Positions 29,262-37,643 of a stretch of 42,160 nucleotides of DNA are shown one piece after another. The notes below the pieces were generated by a model that was not told the DNA's origin, made no database searches, and was given only the letters and a program-made list of their open reading frames with translations. The position numbers were made by a program, and so were the translations under genes. The first letter of the stretch is position 1, and every line of letters starts with the position of its first letter. Source of the stretch: an uncultured Bacteroidia bacterium (GTDB taxonomy: Bacteria > Bacteroidota > Bacteroidia > Bacteroidales > F082); contig CADCML010000035.1 in the NCBI GenBank assembly GCA_902802535.1, positions 1-42,160 of the forward strand. The letters run 5' to 3'.

Positions 29262-31530
29262 AAAAAGCGAAAAAATAGCATTTGCGCTCAGCGGTGAGGG
29301 TGTCGCCTTCGGCCAGTTCCAACTTCACATACACCTTCTGCAAGTCGACTTTGCGCAAACAATCGCTCAAGCCTTCAACGACGAATTTACGATTCTCGTT
29401 AGCCTCCAACTTCACCTGCAATTCTTGTTCAAACAGCGGACGGTTTTCAAGGTCGAACACCGTGACGGACAACGTGCCATCGATGTTGCGAAGCAAGTCG
29501 GAAGTGACAAAAATGCCGTAATCTATTTGGTCGAGGCTTAAAAGCACGGGCGCGAAAAGCGTTTTCAGCCGCTCTTGCAGCACCTTGGGATGGCCGTAAT
29601 AGTCAATGGACGACCACGAAGTCACGGGCCAAGCGTCGTTGAGTTGCCAATAGAGCGTGCCCATGTTGTAAGGCTTGGCCGTGCGGTGCGCCTCAATCGC
29701 GATTTCCATGCCGTAGGCCTGCGAAAGCTGGCTCAAATAGACGTATTCCTCAAAGTCTTTCGGCTGAATGTCAGGAAAATAACGTTTGATAAAATCATCG
29801 ATTTGGCGCGTGCCACGCGCGTGTTTTTGGTGTGCCGCGATGACCTCGGCATCCATACTCAATTCCTCGCCTTGCGCGATTTTCAGCAAGGTTTGGTAAT
29901 CGGGATAGCTTTGGTAGCCGTACTCGCTGTTGAAACGGCCCACCTTCTCGCGATACATTTCGTAGGGTTGTTCGCCCCACCAAACGCCCCAATAATGCAC
30001 ATCGCCTTCAGTCAGGCTTTCGGGTCGTCCCCAGCCTTTTGAGGGCGAACTGGGCCAATAGGGTCGTGTGCCGTCAAATTGTGCAACAGCCTGAGGCAGA
30101 ATATCTTCAAACAATCTGTCATAACCTGCCTTTATCGCTTTGTCATCTTCTTCCGACCAATTCAGTGACTTTTGCCAACCCCAGTTGTAGTAGCCTTCCG
30201 AAATCTCATTTCCGCCACACCACAGAGCCAACGACGGATGCGAAGCCAAACGCTTCACCTGCTCCTCCGCCTCGATTCGGGCGTTTTCTAAGAAAGCCTC
30301 GTCGTACGGATACATCGTGCCGGCATACATAAAGTCTTCCCAAACCAAGATGCCGAGTTTGTCACAAAGCGTGAAAAAGTCATCGGAGGGATAAATGCCA
30401 CCGCCCCATACGCGCAACATATTGAAATGAGCGTCTTTGGCTTGCTCCAAAAGACGAATCGTGTGGTCAACATCATTCCAGGTCTCAATCATCTCCTCGG
30501 GAATGTAGTTCGCGCCTTTGGCATAGAATGGCACACCGTTTACCTTGAAATAGAACGCCCGCCCGATGCTGTCAGGCTCATCGATCATCTCGAAGGTTTT
30601 AATACCAGACCATATTTTCTTGAAATCCAAAACCTTATCCCCGTCTTTTAGGAGAACATCAAAGACATAAAGCGGTTGTTCGCCCATCTCGTTTGGCCAC
30701 CATAATTCTGGATTTTCAATTTCAAAGTTCAGGATCTCATTTTGGGTACCGCCATTAAGGTGTATGTTTTTCTGGCTGTTTTTCTCACCATTGACATAGA
30801 TTTCCGCCACGTAATTTCCTTCAGCCTTACTTTCCAAATCGAGGCATAAACGCATCGTAGCCTTCTCGTTATCAATGTTTTCTGTGAGAATATATGCATC
30901 TTGCAATTTCGCATTCGACCAACCAATCAATTCCACCCGTTTCCAGATGCCCACATTCTTGTACTTCGGCGCCCAGTCCCAGCCATGCTGATAGGGTGCT
31001 TTGCGCGTGACGGCGTATTTTTCCGGCAATTTTGGCTGATGTTGCTCATACAAAGCCAATTGCGTGCTGTCATAACGAAGGAAATGCACTTCCAAAAGGT
31101 TGTCTTTCTTCTTCAGCAAGTCTTTCACTTCATGTTTCCATGCGCGGAATTGGTTGTCGGCAAAAAACAATTTTTCACCGTTCAAGGAAACATCAGCGTA
31201 TGTATCAATGCCTTCAAAGACGAGTTCAACATTCTCTTTTTCAAGCAATTCCTTGTCCGCATTGAAATGCAAAGTGAAGTCCCAAGGATGGTCGGAAATC
31301 CAGAGCAATTGGTTTTCCACCGTGCCGAGATAAGGATGGGGGATCAGGCCGTTTTCGTAGAGGCTTTGCTGCACCACCGAAGGCACATCGACCTGCATAT
31401 TAATATTTAAGGTGTCGCCCGTGAGCGTCCAGCCTTGGTTGAGGTTTTGCACGACAACGTTCAGCTTTTCATTTTTTTGGCAGCCAACAAAAACGGCTAA
31501 AACCAACAAACAAGAGAATACTTTTTTCAT
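29236..31530 (-). CDS. GH2 beta-mannosidase-like lipoprotein
   Basis: 764 residues with lipobox VFVGC (Cys ~17). It has the GH2 layout: sugar-binding jelly roll (VPSVVQQSLYENGLIPHPYL, ELVFEGIDTYADVSLNGEKL), the substrate motif YQHGWDWAPKYKNVGIWKRV, an Ig-like domain, then the TIM barrel with NMLRVWGGGIYPSDDFF, the acid/base GGNEISE (~438) and nucleophile FNSEYGYQSYPD (~535), and LNDAWPVTSWSSIDYYG. These fit exo-beta-mannosidase rather than beta-galactosidase. Predicted to release mannose from beta-mannosides or N-glycan-derived chains at the cell surface or periplasm. It is ~100 residues shorter than typical bacterial members, with a compact C-terminal beta domain. No SusC/SusD pair is adjacent. 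Confidence 0.92.
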   Translation of the reverse strand: MKKVFSCLLVLAVFVGCQKNEKLNVVVQNLNQGWTLTGDTLNINMQVDVPSVVQQSLYENGLIPHPYLGTVENQLLWISDHPWDFTLHFNADKELLEKENVELVFEGIDTYADVSLNGEKLFFADNQFRAWKHEVKDLLKKKDNLLEVHFLRYDSTQLALYEQHQPKLPEKYAVTRKAPYQHGWDWAPKYKNVGIWKRVELIGWSNAKLQDAYILTENIDNEKATMRLCLDLESKAEGNYVAEIYVNGEKNSQKNIHLNGGTQNEILNFEIENPELWWPNEMGEQPLYVFDVLLKDGDKVLDFKKIWSGIKTFEMIDEPDSIGRAFYFKVNGVPFYAKGANYIPEEMIETWNDVDHTIRLLEQAKDAHFNMLRVWGGGIYPSDDFFTLCDKLGILVWEDFMYAGTMYPYDEAFLENARIEAEEQVKRLASHPSLALWCGGNEISEGYYNWGWQKSLNWSEEDDKAIKAGYDRLFEDILPQAVAQFDGTRPYWPSSPSKGWGRPESLTEGDVHYWGVWWGEQPYEMYREKVGRFNSEYGYQSYPDYQTLLKIAQGEELSMDAEVIAAHQKHARGTRQIDDFIKRYFPDIQPKDFEEYVYLSQLSQAYGMEIAIEAHRTAKPYNMGTLYWQLNDAWPVTSWSSIDYYGHPKVLQERLKTLFAPVLLSLDQIDYGIFVTSDLLRNIDGTLSVTVFDLENRPLFEQELQVKLEANENRKFVVEGLSDCLRKVDLQKVYVKLELAEGDTLTAERKCYFFAFYEPRQNGL

Positions 31531-31548
31531 GGCATATTTTCTTTTTTC

Positions 31549-31671
31549 ACAAAACTTGCAAAACCTTCAAAACCATTTTCTTACACAGAAAGTCGCCAAC
31601 CAGCTCCTTTCCGGCGGCAAGGCGGTTGCCGAGCCGCACCCAAACAAAGTTTTGCCAGTTTTGTTGGTTTT
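31549..31671. repeat. Inverted array of a 9-bp-period hexamer (element C, CAAAAC)
   Basis: CAAAAC occurs at 31549, 31558 and 31567, each 9 apart. GTTTTG occurs at 31648, 31657 and 31666, each 9 apart. The outer ends CACAAAAC and GTTTTGTG pair. The interior contains a 6-bp hairpin, CGGCAA-GGCGG-TTGCCG. It fills the gap between the cutC stop and the beta-mannosidase start; no gene is visible there. Confidence 0.85.
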
Positions 31672-31679
31672 GTGACAGA

Positions 31680-32414
31680 TTAAAACGGATTCAACATCTT
31701 TTCCATTTCGTAAATCAAATCCTTATTCGACTCGGTCCAGACCATTGTGGCACCCGTCGCGTCCTTTTGATTGGGATAGAGTTTCTCATTGAAGCGCGGC
31801 ACCCAATGCGCCAACGAGGCGTGACAATGCACCGCACCCGTCATATTCAAGATGTCCTTCACGTTGCCGAGGTTGATGCCGCCGCCGGGCATGATGGCGA
31901 TTCGGTCGCCGTAGCGTAACTGCATCTCCGCAATTATCGGGACACCTTCAAGGGCCGTGGGCTTGCCGCCCGAGGTCAAAATTTTGTCGAAACCGAGTTC
32001 GATGAGTTTCTCAACGGCCTCGAAAGGTTTCACGCAGGCATCGATGGCGCGGTGGAAGGTGAACTTCAGCCCTTCGCCCGCCTCCATCAAAGCCTTAATC
32101 GCCTCAATGTCAACTTCTCCCTTATTGTTCAAGGCTCCGATGACCACACCTTCAAAACCAAGTTTCTTGCAAAGCATGATGTCGGTTTTCATCATGTCGA
32201 TTTCGTCCTCGTCGTAGATGTAGTTGCCCGGTCGCGGACGGATCAGCACGCGCATCGGGATAAAAGAAATGTCAATGGCTTTCGCCAAAGTGCCGAACGA
32301 GGGCGTCACGCCACCCACTTCGAGACATTCGCACAACTCCACGCACTGGGCGCAGCCGTCCATCGCATTCTGCAACGACTTGATGCCGTTGGCACAGATT
32401 TCCAATCGTATCAT
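31680..32414 (-). CDS. cutC: CutC family protein
   Basis: 244 residues, a TIM-barrel family first linked to copper homeostasis, though the biochemical role is uncertain. Motifs: LEICANGIKSLQNAMDGCAQ, CLEVGGVTPSFGT, IPMRVLIRPRPGNYIYDEDE, GFEGVVIGALNNKGEVD, FHRAIDAC, KILTSGGKPTALEG, IAIMPGGGIN. Length is normal. It lies 45 bases after dapB on the same strand and may be at the end of the parA-parB operon or be transcribed alone. Confidence 0.95.
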   Translation of the reverse strand: MIRLEICANGIKSLQNAMDGCAQCVELCECLEVGGVTPSFGTLAKAIDISFIPMRVLIRPRPGNYIYDEDEIDMMKTDIMLCKKLGFEGVVIGALNNKGEVDIEAIKALMEAGEGLKFTFHRAIDACVKPFEAVEKLIELGFDKILTSGGKPTALEGVPIIAEMQLRYGDRIAIMPGGGINLGNVKDILNMTGAVHCHASLAHWVPRFNEKLYPNQKDATGATMVWTESNKDLIYEMEKMLNPF

Positions 32415-32459
32415 AGTTTTCAGTTTTTTTAGATTTAACGTGGTTAAATTTTGGCAAAA

Positions 32460-33173
32460 TCAAACATTCCGAAACAGATCCTCCATCCCGAAAACACCGG
32501 TCTTTCCAACGAGGAATTCGGCAGCGGCCAAAGCTCCAGCAGCCAATCCTTGACGGTTGAAGGCCTCGTGTGTGATGGTAATTCTGTCAGCGGAAGACTG
32601 CGCATTGACGCTGTGGATGCCAAACACCTCGCCCTCGCGCACGACATTAATATATAAAGTGTGGTCGGAGGGCGCGTCGATGCTCCAGCGGTCGTAGTCG
32701 TGGTCGACGGCCATGATGTCGTTGGCCAACTTCACAGCGGTGCCACTGGGTTTGTCCAACTTGTGGATATGGTGGGTTTCGGCCAACGAGAGCTGGTAGC
32801 CGTATTGCTCCGCAAACCTCGCCAACTGTTTGTTGAGCAAAAACATGATGTTCATCCCGATGCTGAAATTAGGCGCAGTGAAAAGGCTCTGTTGCTCGGC
32901 CAAGCACCGTTGTTTGATTTCCTCGAAGTGGTCTTGCCAAGCCGTAGTGCCCACCACGGTGGGCAGATGCAGGTCAAAGCAGCGGTGGATGTTGGCCACC
33001 ACTTGGTCGGGCTGGCTGAATTCGATGGCGACGTCGGCCTGTTTCAGCAGGTCAAAGCGTTCTTTCCATTCTTGGGCATTGTCGATGGTGACAACGATGC
33101 TATGCTGTCGGGCAAGGGCGGCTTTCTCCACCTCATGGCCCATCTTTCCGTATCCTATTAGAGCGATTTTCAT
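32460..33173 (-). CDS. dapB: 4-hydroxy-tetrahydrodipicolinate reductase
   Basis: 237 residues. It reduces hydroxy-tetrahydrodipicolinate with NAD(P)H in the lysine/diaminopimelate pathway. The Rossmann start is MKIALIGYGKMGHEVEKAAL. The catalytic and substrate-binding motif is ETHHIHKLDKPSGTAVKLAN. VVGTTAW and the C-terminal SADRITITHEAFNRQG, with AAGALAAAEFLVGK, are as expected. The acidic/polar residue after the first strand (TIDNAQ) is consistent with use of either cofactor. It lies 2 bases after the DUF5683 gene, an arrangement common in Bacteroidota. Confidence 0.96.
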   Translation of the reverse strand: MKIALIGYGKMGHEVEKAALARQHSIVVTIDNAQEWKERFDLLKQADVAIEFSQPDQVVANIHRCFDLHLPTVVGTTAWQDHFEEIKQRCLAEQQSLFTAPNFSIGMNIMFLLNKQLARFAEQYGYQLSLAETHHIHKLDKPSGTAVKLANDIMAVDHDYDRWSIDAPSDHTLYINVVREGEVFGIHSVNAQSSADRITITHEAFNRQGLAAGALAAAEFLVGKTGVFGMEDLFRNV

Positions 33174-33175
33174 GG

Positions 33176-33820
33176 CTAAAAGTTTAACTTAAACGATAGC
33201 CCAACTTGGGCATATTGCGGCATCGGCACAGGTGTTTCCGCTGGCTTCAGATACGGGTCGATGCTGAAACTGAGGTCGTCACTGATGTCGTAATTATAGA
33301 GGTGACCGTCAACGCAAGCATCCAAGACATTGAGACCATACCAAGCCACAAGCAGCATGGTATACAGCTCAAAACTACGTTGATACGAATCCTTGTAAGT
33401 CTTTAGCTGGCTGTCGGCGTATTTGTTGGCCAAATCGGTCTCATAGGTGGTCAAGGTCGCGCCTTCGGGCAGGTCGCCGGTCTTGAACTCGTAGGCGTGC
33501 AAATAGGAACGGAACTCGTAGTTGTTACTGTAGACCAGATAACCGATACCGCCCAATCCAGCGTAAACGATGGGCACCTTCCACCACTTGCCGTTGTAGA
33601 TTTGCCCCAATCCAGGCAGGCAGGCCGACATGATGGTGGCTTTCACCGGACTATGCGGCTTCTTGACTTTTGGGCGTTTGGCAGATTTCGTTTCCTTGAC
33701 GATGGTGTCGGCGGTGATGACGGCGTTGCCTACGGTGTCTAACACCACGTTCTGGGCTTCCGTTTGCTGAAAGGCGACGAACACGATGAGGCCGAAAAGT
33801 AACAGCAGGCGGCGCGTCAT
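33176..33820 (-). CDS. DUF5683 membrane protein
   Basis: 214 residues with a signal peptide (MTRRLLLLFGLIVFVAFQQT). The DUF5683 core is KATIMSACLPGLGQIYNGKW, then WKVPIVYAGLGGIGYLVYSN with a hydrophobic hairpin, and LLVAWYGLNVLDACVDGHLY further on, ending in a beta strand LSFKLNF. The family is Bacteroidota-specific and nearly always lies between parB and dapB, as here. Its function is unknown. It lies 6 bases after parB. Confidence 0.9.
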   Translation of the reverse strand: MTRRLLLLFGLIVFVAFQQTEAQNVVLDTVGNAVITADTIVKETKSAKRPKVKKPHSPVKATIMSACLPGLGQIYNGKWWKVPIVYAGLGGIGYLVYSNNYEFRSYLHAYEFKTGDLPEGATLTTYETDLANKYADSQLKTYKDSYQRSFELYTMLLVAWYGLNVLDACVDGHLYNYDISDDLSFSIDPYLKPAETPVPMPQYAQVGLSFKLNF

Positions 33821-33826
33821 GGCGGT

Positions 33827-34717
33827 TCATTTCTTGTTGAAGAGTTCCATGATGCGGTCAAACTCGGCCTCGTCCTTGAAGTCGATGACGACGCTGCCGT
33901 GGCCTTTCACGTCGCGCTTCACCTTCACCTTGGTGTTGAGCGTTTGCGACAAGGTCTTGATCTTGCTCTTGAAGTGCTCGGGGATGAAATTGGTCTGCTT
34001 TCTTTCCTTGGCCTCAGGATTCTTGGCTTTCTCGGCCAGTTCCTCGGTCTGCCTGACGTTCATTTCGCCTTCGACAATTTGTTGCAAAAGCTTCAGTTGT
34101 TGCTCCTTGTCAGCAATGTTGATGAGGGCGCGGGCATGTCCCATGGTGATGTGTCCGTCGCGGATGGCGATTTGCACCTCGGCGGGCAACTTCAACAGTC
34201 TCAAGAAATTGGCCACTGCGCTACGGCTCTTCCCCACTTTTTCGCTCACTTCCTCTTGCGTCAGACTGCATTCATCAATGAGCCGCTGGTACGAAATGGC
34301 CACCTCGATAGCATTCAGGTTTTCGCGGTGAATGTTTTCGATAAGTGCCAGTTCCAGCATCTGCTCGTCGTTGGCCACGCGGATAAAGACCGGAATTTGG
34401 GTGAGGCCTGCCAGTTTGGAGGCTCTCAGACGACGTTCGCCCGATATAAGCTGATACTTGTTGTAACCCAGTTTTCTCACCGTAACAGGTTGAATGACAC
34501 CCTGTTCTTTGATGGATTCGGCCAACTCTCTCAAAGCGGTCTCGTCAAATTCGGTTCTGGGTTGGAAAGGATTGGTCTCAATGAGGTTGATGTCGATTTC
34601 GGCGATGGCTCCCGCAACGAAATCCCCGGAGATGTCCTTGCTGGTGATGTCGGTTTCGGGACTTTGCAGGATGGCGTCGAGGCCGCGCCCGAGGGCTCTT
34701 CTATTCTTGTCTGCCAT
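33827..34717 (-). CDS. parB: Chromosome partitioning protein ParB
   Basis: 296 residues; a CTP-dependent DNA clamp that loads at parS and works with ParA in origin segregation. Motifs: KNRRALGRGLDAIL at the N-terminus, INLIETNPFQPRTEFDE, the ParB/CTP box GVIQPVTVRKLGYNKYQLIS followed by GERRLRASKLAGL, ENIHRENLNAIEVA, the HTH LTQEEVSEKVGKSRSAVANF, and a short C-terminal dimerisation helix. It lies 5 bases after parA. No parS consensus was noticed in the window. Confidence 0.96.
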   Translation of the reverse strand: MADKNRRALGRGLDAILQSPETDITSKDISGDFVAGAIAEIDINLIETNPFQPRTEFDETALRELAESIKEQGVIQPVTVRKLGYNKYQLISGERRLRASKLAGLTQIPVFIRVANDEQMLELALIENIHRENLNAIEVAISYQRLIDECSLTQEEVSEKVGKSRSAVANFLRLLKLPAEVQIAIRDGHITMGHARALINIADKEQQLKLLQQIVEGEMNVRQTEELAEKAKNPEAKERKQTNFIPEHFKSKIKTLSQTLNTKVKVKRDVKGHGSVVIDFKDEAEFDRIMELFNKK

Positions 34718-34722
34718 GGCGG

Positions 34723-35502
34723 TTATGCGTTAGTGGTGATGTGATTCTTTTCCAAAATTTCGCGGGCAAGGTTCAGGTAATTGATGGCACCGACGCTGGC
34801 CGCATCGTGCATAATGATGGATTTGCCGAAGCTGGGGGCCTCGCCCAAACGGGTGTTGCGGTTGATGATGGTGTTGAAGACCATGTCCTGGAAGTGCATC
34901 TTCACCTCCTCGACGACCTGTTTCGAAAGGCGCAGGCGCGTGTCGAACATGGTGAGCAGGATGCCTTCAATCTCAAGGTTGGGATTCAGGCGGGTTTGTA
35001 CTATCTTTATGGTATTCAACAACTTGCCCAATCCCTCCAAGGCAAAGTATTCGCATTGTACGGGGATGATGACCGAATCGGCGGCGGTGAGTGAGTTCAC
35101 CGTGACCAGCCCCAACGAAGGCGAGCAGTCGATAATGATGAAATCGAATTTTTCCTTGGTTTCGGCAAGAGCGGCTTTCATCTTTTGCTCACGGTTGGGC
35201 AGATTGATCATCTCGATTTCGGCGCCCACTAAGTCGATGTGGGCCGGAATCAGGAACAGATTGGGGGTCTCAGTTTCGGTGATGACGGTTCCAGGGTCAA
35301 CATTGTCTATGATACATTCGTAGATGCTGGTCTCAACTGATTTCGGGTCGATGCCCACGCCCGAAGTCGCATTGGCCTGCGGGTCGGCATCGATGAGGAG
35401 CGTCTTATATTCAAGGACGGCCAAACTTGCCGCCAGGTTGATGGCGGTGGTGGTTTTCCCCACCCCACCTTTCTGATTTGCAATTGCTATAGTCTTGCCC
35501 AT
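34723..35502 (-). CDS. parA: Chromosome partitioning ATPase ParA/Soj
   Basis: 259 residues. The deviant Walker A is ANQKGGVGKTTTAINLAASL, with LLIDADPQANATSG (A') and FDFIIIDCSPSLGLVTVNSL (Walker B). The chromosomal rather than plasmid type is suggested by its length, by having no N-terminal HTH, and by the neighbours parB, DUF5683 and dapB. It is the first gene of that unit, with a -7 box 22 bases before its ATG. Confidence 0.96.
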   Translation of the reverse strand: MGKTIAIANQKGGVGKTTTAINLAASLAVLEYKTLLIDADPQANATSGVGIDPKSVETSIYECIIDNVDPGTVITETETPNLFLIPAHIDLVGAEIEMINLPNREQKMKAALAETKEKFDFIIIDCSPSLGLVTVNSLTAADSVIIPVQCEYFALEGLGKLLNTIKIVQTRLNPNLEIEGILLTMFDTRLRLSKQVVEEVKMHFQDMVFNTIINRNTRLGEAPSFGKSIIMHDAASVGAINYLNLAREILEKNHITTNA

Positions 35503-35523
35503 GTTTCGTTTCGTTTTGCGCTA

Positions 35524-35531
35524 CAAAAGTA
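35524..35531 (-). promoter_or_regulatory. Bacteroidota -7 box of parA (TACTTTTG)
   Basis: CAAAAGTA on the plus strand reads TACTTTTG on the minus strand, a full TAnnTTTG match 22 bases before the parA ATG. No -33 TTTG at normal distance. Confidence 0.5.
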
Positions 35532-35628
35532 CGGATTTTGGCGCATTTTATTATAGGCAGTTTTGGAAAGTTATCAACAACGCAAGGAAATGTTGATAAG
35601 TTTTGACAGCCTCGGTCGGGGCAAAAGA

Positions 35629-35656
35629 AAAAAGACCGCGTTCCCACGGTCTTTTT
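35629..35656 (-). terminator. Intrinsic terminator of the DUF3276 gene
   Basis: AAAAAGACCG (35629-35638) and CGGTCTTTTT (35647-35656) form a perfect 10-bp stem around CGTTCCCA. On the minus strand the stem ends in five T's, then CTTTTGCC. It lies 24 bases past the stop codon. Confidence 0.9.
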
Positions 35657-35679
35657 GGTTTGTAATGTCTTGAAAAAGT

Positions 35680-36066
35680 TTATTTGTCCAAGTTGTCGAA
35701 CCATTTGTCGATGGCGCTGTCAATCTCGCTGACGTGTTTTTCGCCATCCACGTTGTCGTAGCGGCGTGGGGTGGGTTCCGGCTGGTCGTAGTAGTCGGCT
35801 GGATAAACACCCGTCTCAACGAAGTTGATGGCGTCGCTAAGACCCTTCGACACTTTCTCGAAGTCCTCCTTGTAGAGGAAAATCTTGTGCTTCTCGTAGA
35901 AGAAGCGTTGCATGTCTTCATCGAAACGGCGCTTGCTTTCAGTTATGGTGATGTACTTCTCGTCGTTTTTTGTGGCTTTCACATCGAAAAAGTAGGTTCT
36001 CTTTCCTGCTTTCACTGCCTTCGAGAACAGTTCGTCTTTCTCTTTCATTTCATTTTCTTCCATCAT
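35680..36066 (-). CDS. DUF3276 (PUR-alpha-like nucleic-acid-binding) protein
   Basis: 128 residues if started at the ATG at 36064-36066 (MMEENEMKEKDELFSK); 19 more codons upstream are open but lack family character. The core KAGKRTYFFDVKATKNDEKY, then ITITESKRRFDEDMQRFFYE and KHKIFLYKEDFEKVSKGLSD, is the PUR-like repeat shared by Bacteroidota DUF3276 proteins and spirochaete PUR-alpha homologues, which bind single-stranded nucleic acid. The C-terminal ~35 residues are acidic and proline-rich. A single-gene unit with its own -7 box (36121-36128) and terminator. Confidence 0.9.
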   Translation of the reverse strand: MMEENEMKEKDELFSKAVKAGKRTYFFDVKATKNDEKYITITESKRRFDEDMQRFFYEKHKIFLYKEDFEKVSKGLSDAINFVETGVYPADYYDQPEPTPRRYDNVDGEKHVSEIDSAIDKWFDNLDK

Positions 36067-36120
36067 GTCTTTCAATAATTTGATACTTTCTAAATGTTCA
36101 TTTTTGTTTGAAAAGTGGGG

Positions 36121-36128
36121 CAAAAGTA
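36121..36128 (-). promoter_or_regulatory. Bacteroidota -7 box of the DUF3276 gene (TACTTTTG)
   Basis: CAAAAGTA on the plus strand gives minus-strand TACTTTTG, 54 bases before the chosen ATG. It is divergent from the box at 36162. Confidence 0.5.
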
Positions 36129-36161
36129 AGAAAAAAATGAATATCGAAGCGTTTTATGTGT

Positions 36162-36169
36162 TATTTTTG
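36162..36169 (+). promoter_or_regulatory. Bacteroidota -7 box of the exonuclease gene (TATTTTTG)
   Basis: TATTTTTG matches TAnnTTTG and lies 19 bases before the ATG at 36189. No clear -33 box. Confidence 0.5.
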
Positions 36170-36188
36170 CCGTCAAATCTGAAAAACA

Positions 36189-36988
36189 ATGGAACTGAAT
36201 CTGAAACGACCCATCGCGTTTTTCGACTTGGAAACGACGGGCTTGAACACCTCGCACGACCGCATCGTGGAGATGAGTGTGTTGAAAATCAACGTGAACG
36301 GCGATGAAGAGCAGCGCGTTTGGCTGTTGAACCCCGAAATTCCCATCTCAGCCGAGTCGACGTCGGTGCATGGCTACACCAACGAAATGGTGGCCGACAA
36401 GCCCACATTCCGCGAAAAAGCCAAGGAAATCGCCCAATTCATCGGCAACGCCGACCTCGCGGGCACCTGCCCCTATTGGTGGAGGAATTCCTGCGTGTCG
36501 ATTACGACTTCGACCTCAAGGACCGAGGCTTCATCGACGTGATGAACATTTTCATGAAGATGGAACCGCGCACGTTGAAAGGTGCTTACCGGTTCTTCTG
36601 CCACGCCGAACTGGAAGGCGCGCATGGCGCAATTGCCGACACCAAGGCTACCTACGATGTGCTTCGTGCCATGCTTGACAAATACCAAGGCGTTGATTTT
36701 GAAGACGCTAAGGGAAACAAATCGCAAGGCCCGACCAACGATATGAAGCAATTGGCCGAGTTTTCGGCCCACCACAAAAACGCCGACCTTTCGGGACAAA
36801 TCATCTTCGACGAGGAGGGCAAGGAGGTATTCATGTTCGGCAAGCACAAAGGCAAACGGGTGGAGGATGTCTTCCGCATGGAACCACCTTATTACGACTG
36901 GATCATGAAAAACGACTTCCCGCGTTATACGAAAAAGGTGGTAACGGCCATCCGTTTGCGCATGGGTGGCAAAAAAGTAAAACATTAA
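36189..36988 (+). pseudogene. DnaQ-like 3'-5' exonuclease interrupted by a frameshift
   Basis: The first frame starts PIAFFDLETTGLNTSHDRIV (Exo I, DxE) and runs to IGNADLAG. The second frame resumes at PLLVEEFLRVDYDFDLKDRG and continues to HGAIADTKATYDVLRAMLDK (Exo III, HxxxxD of the DEDDh type) and a DUF3820-like tail FGKHKGKRVEDVFRMEPPYY. In relatives the two parts are joined by a short segment of the type YNSNKFDI. Here five bases (about 36463-36467) replace 24, a net loss of 19, which shifts the frame and removes the Exo II aspartate. Both halves are otherwise well preserved, so this is a recent mutation or an assembly error. The following gene starts 4 bases downstream. Confidence 0.85.
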
Positions 36989-36992
36989 GACC

Positions 36993-37604
36993 ATGAAAAT
37001 CATTTGCATAGGAAGGAATTACTTGGCGCACATCAAGGAGTTGGACAACGACCTGCCGACCGAGCCCATGTTTTTCATGAAGCCCGAAACGGCGTTGTTG
37101 CCTGCGGGCGAGGCGTTCCCTTATCCCGATTTCAGCAAAGAAATCCATTATGAAACGGAATTGGTGCTGCGTGTCTGCAAATCAGGAAAAAACATCCGAG
37201 AATCGCAAGCTTCTGAATATTACGACGCCATCACCGTGGGCATCGACTTCACCGCCCGCGACTTGCAAAGCCAATGCAAGGCAAAAGGCCACCCTTGGGA
37301 AATCGCCAAGGCCTTCGACTACTCCGCCCCAATGGGCAGTTTCAAGAAAATCAACACATTGAAACATCCTGACGACATCGCCTTCGGCATGAAACTCAAC
37401 GGCAAATGGGCACAGCAAGGCCACAGCCGCGACATGATTTTCACCTTCGACCGCATCGTTTCCCATATTTCGCGCTTCGTCACCTTAAATGTAGGCGATT
37501 GCATTTTCACTGGAACGCCGCAAGGTGTGGGTATGGTGCATGTTGGAGACATGCTGGAATTGTTTTTGGAGGATGAAATGGCATTAAGATTTGAAGTAAA
37601 ATAA
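36993..37604 (+). CDS. Fumarylacetoacetate hydrolase (FAH) family protein
   Basis: 203 residues. Motifs: MKIICIGRNYLAHIKELDND, FFMKPETALL, the metal-binding HYETELVLRV (ExE), VGIDFTARDLQSQCKAKGHP, W-EIAKAFDYSAPMG, and GDCIFTGTPQGVGMVHVGD. The short single-domain form fits acylpyruvase / oxaloacetate decarboxylase-like members rather than true fumarylacetoacetase. A divalent metal enzyme acting on 2-oxo acids is likely; the substrate cannot be told from sequence. It follows the exonuclease by 4 bases and is probably co-transcribed. Confidence 0.92.
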   Translation: MKIICIGRNYLAHIKELDNDLPTEPMFFMKPETALLPAGEAFPYPDFSKEIHYETELVLRVCKSGKNIRESQASEYYDAITVGIDFTARDLQSQCKAKGHPWEIAKAFDYSAPMGSFKKINTLKHPDDIAFGMKLNGKWAQQGHSRDMIFTFDRIVSHISRFVTLNVGDCIFTGTPQGVGMVHVGDMLELFLEDEMALRFEVK

Positions 37605-37643
37605 ATTGTAAAGTAATGATAAACAATTAAATATAGAACAACA

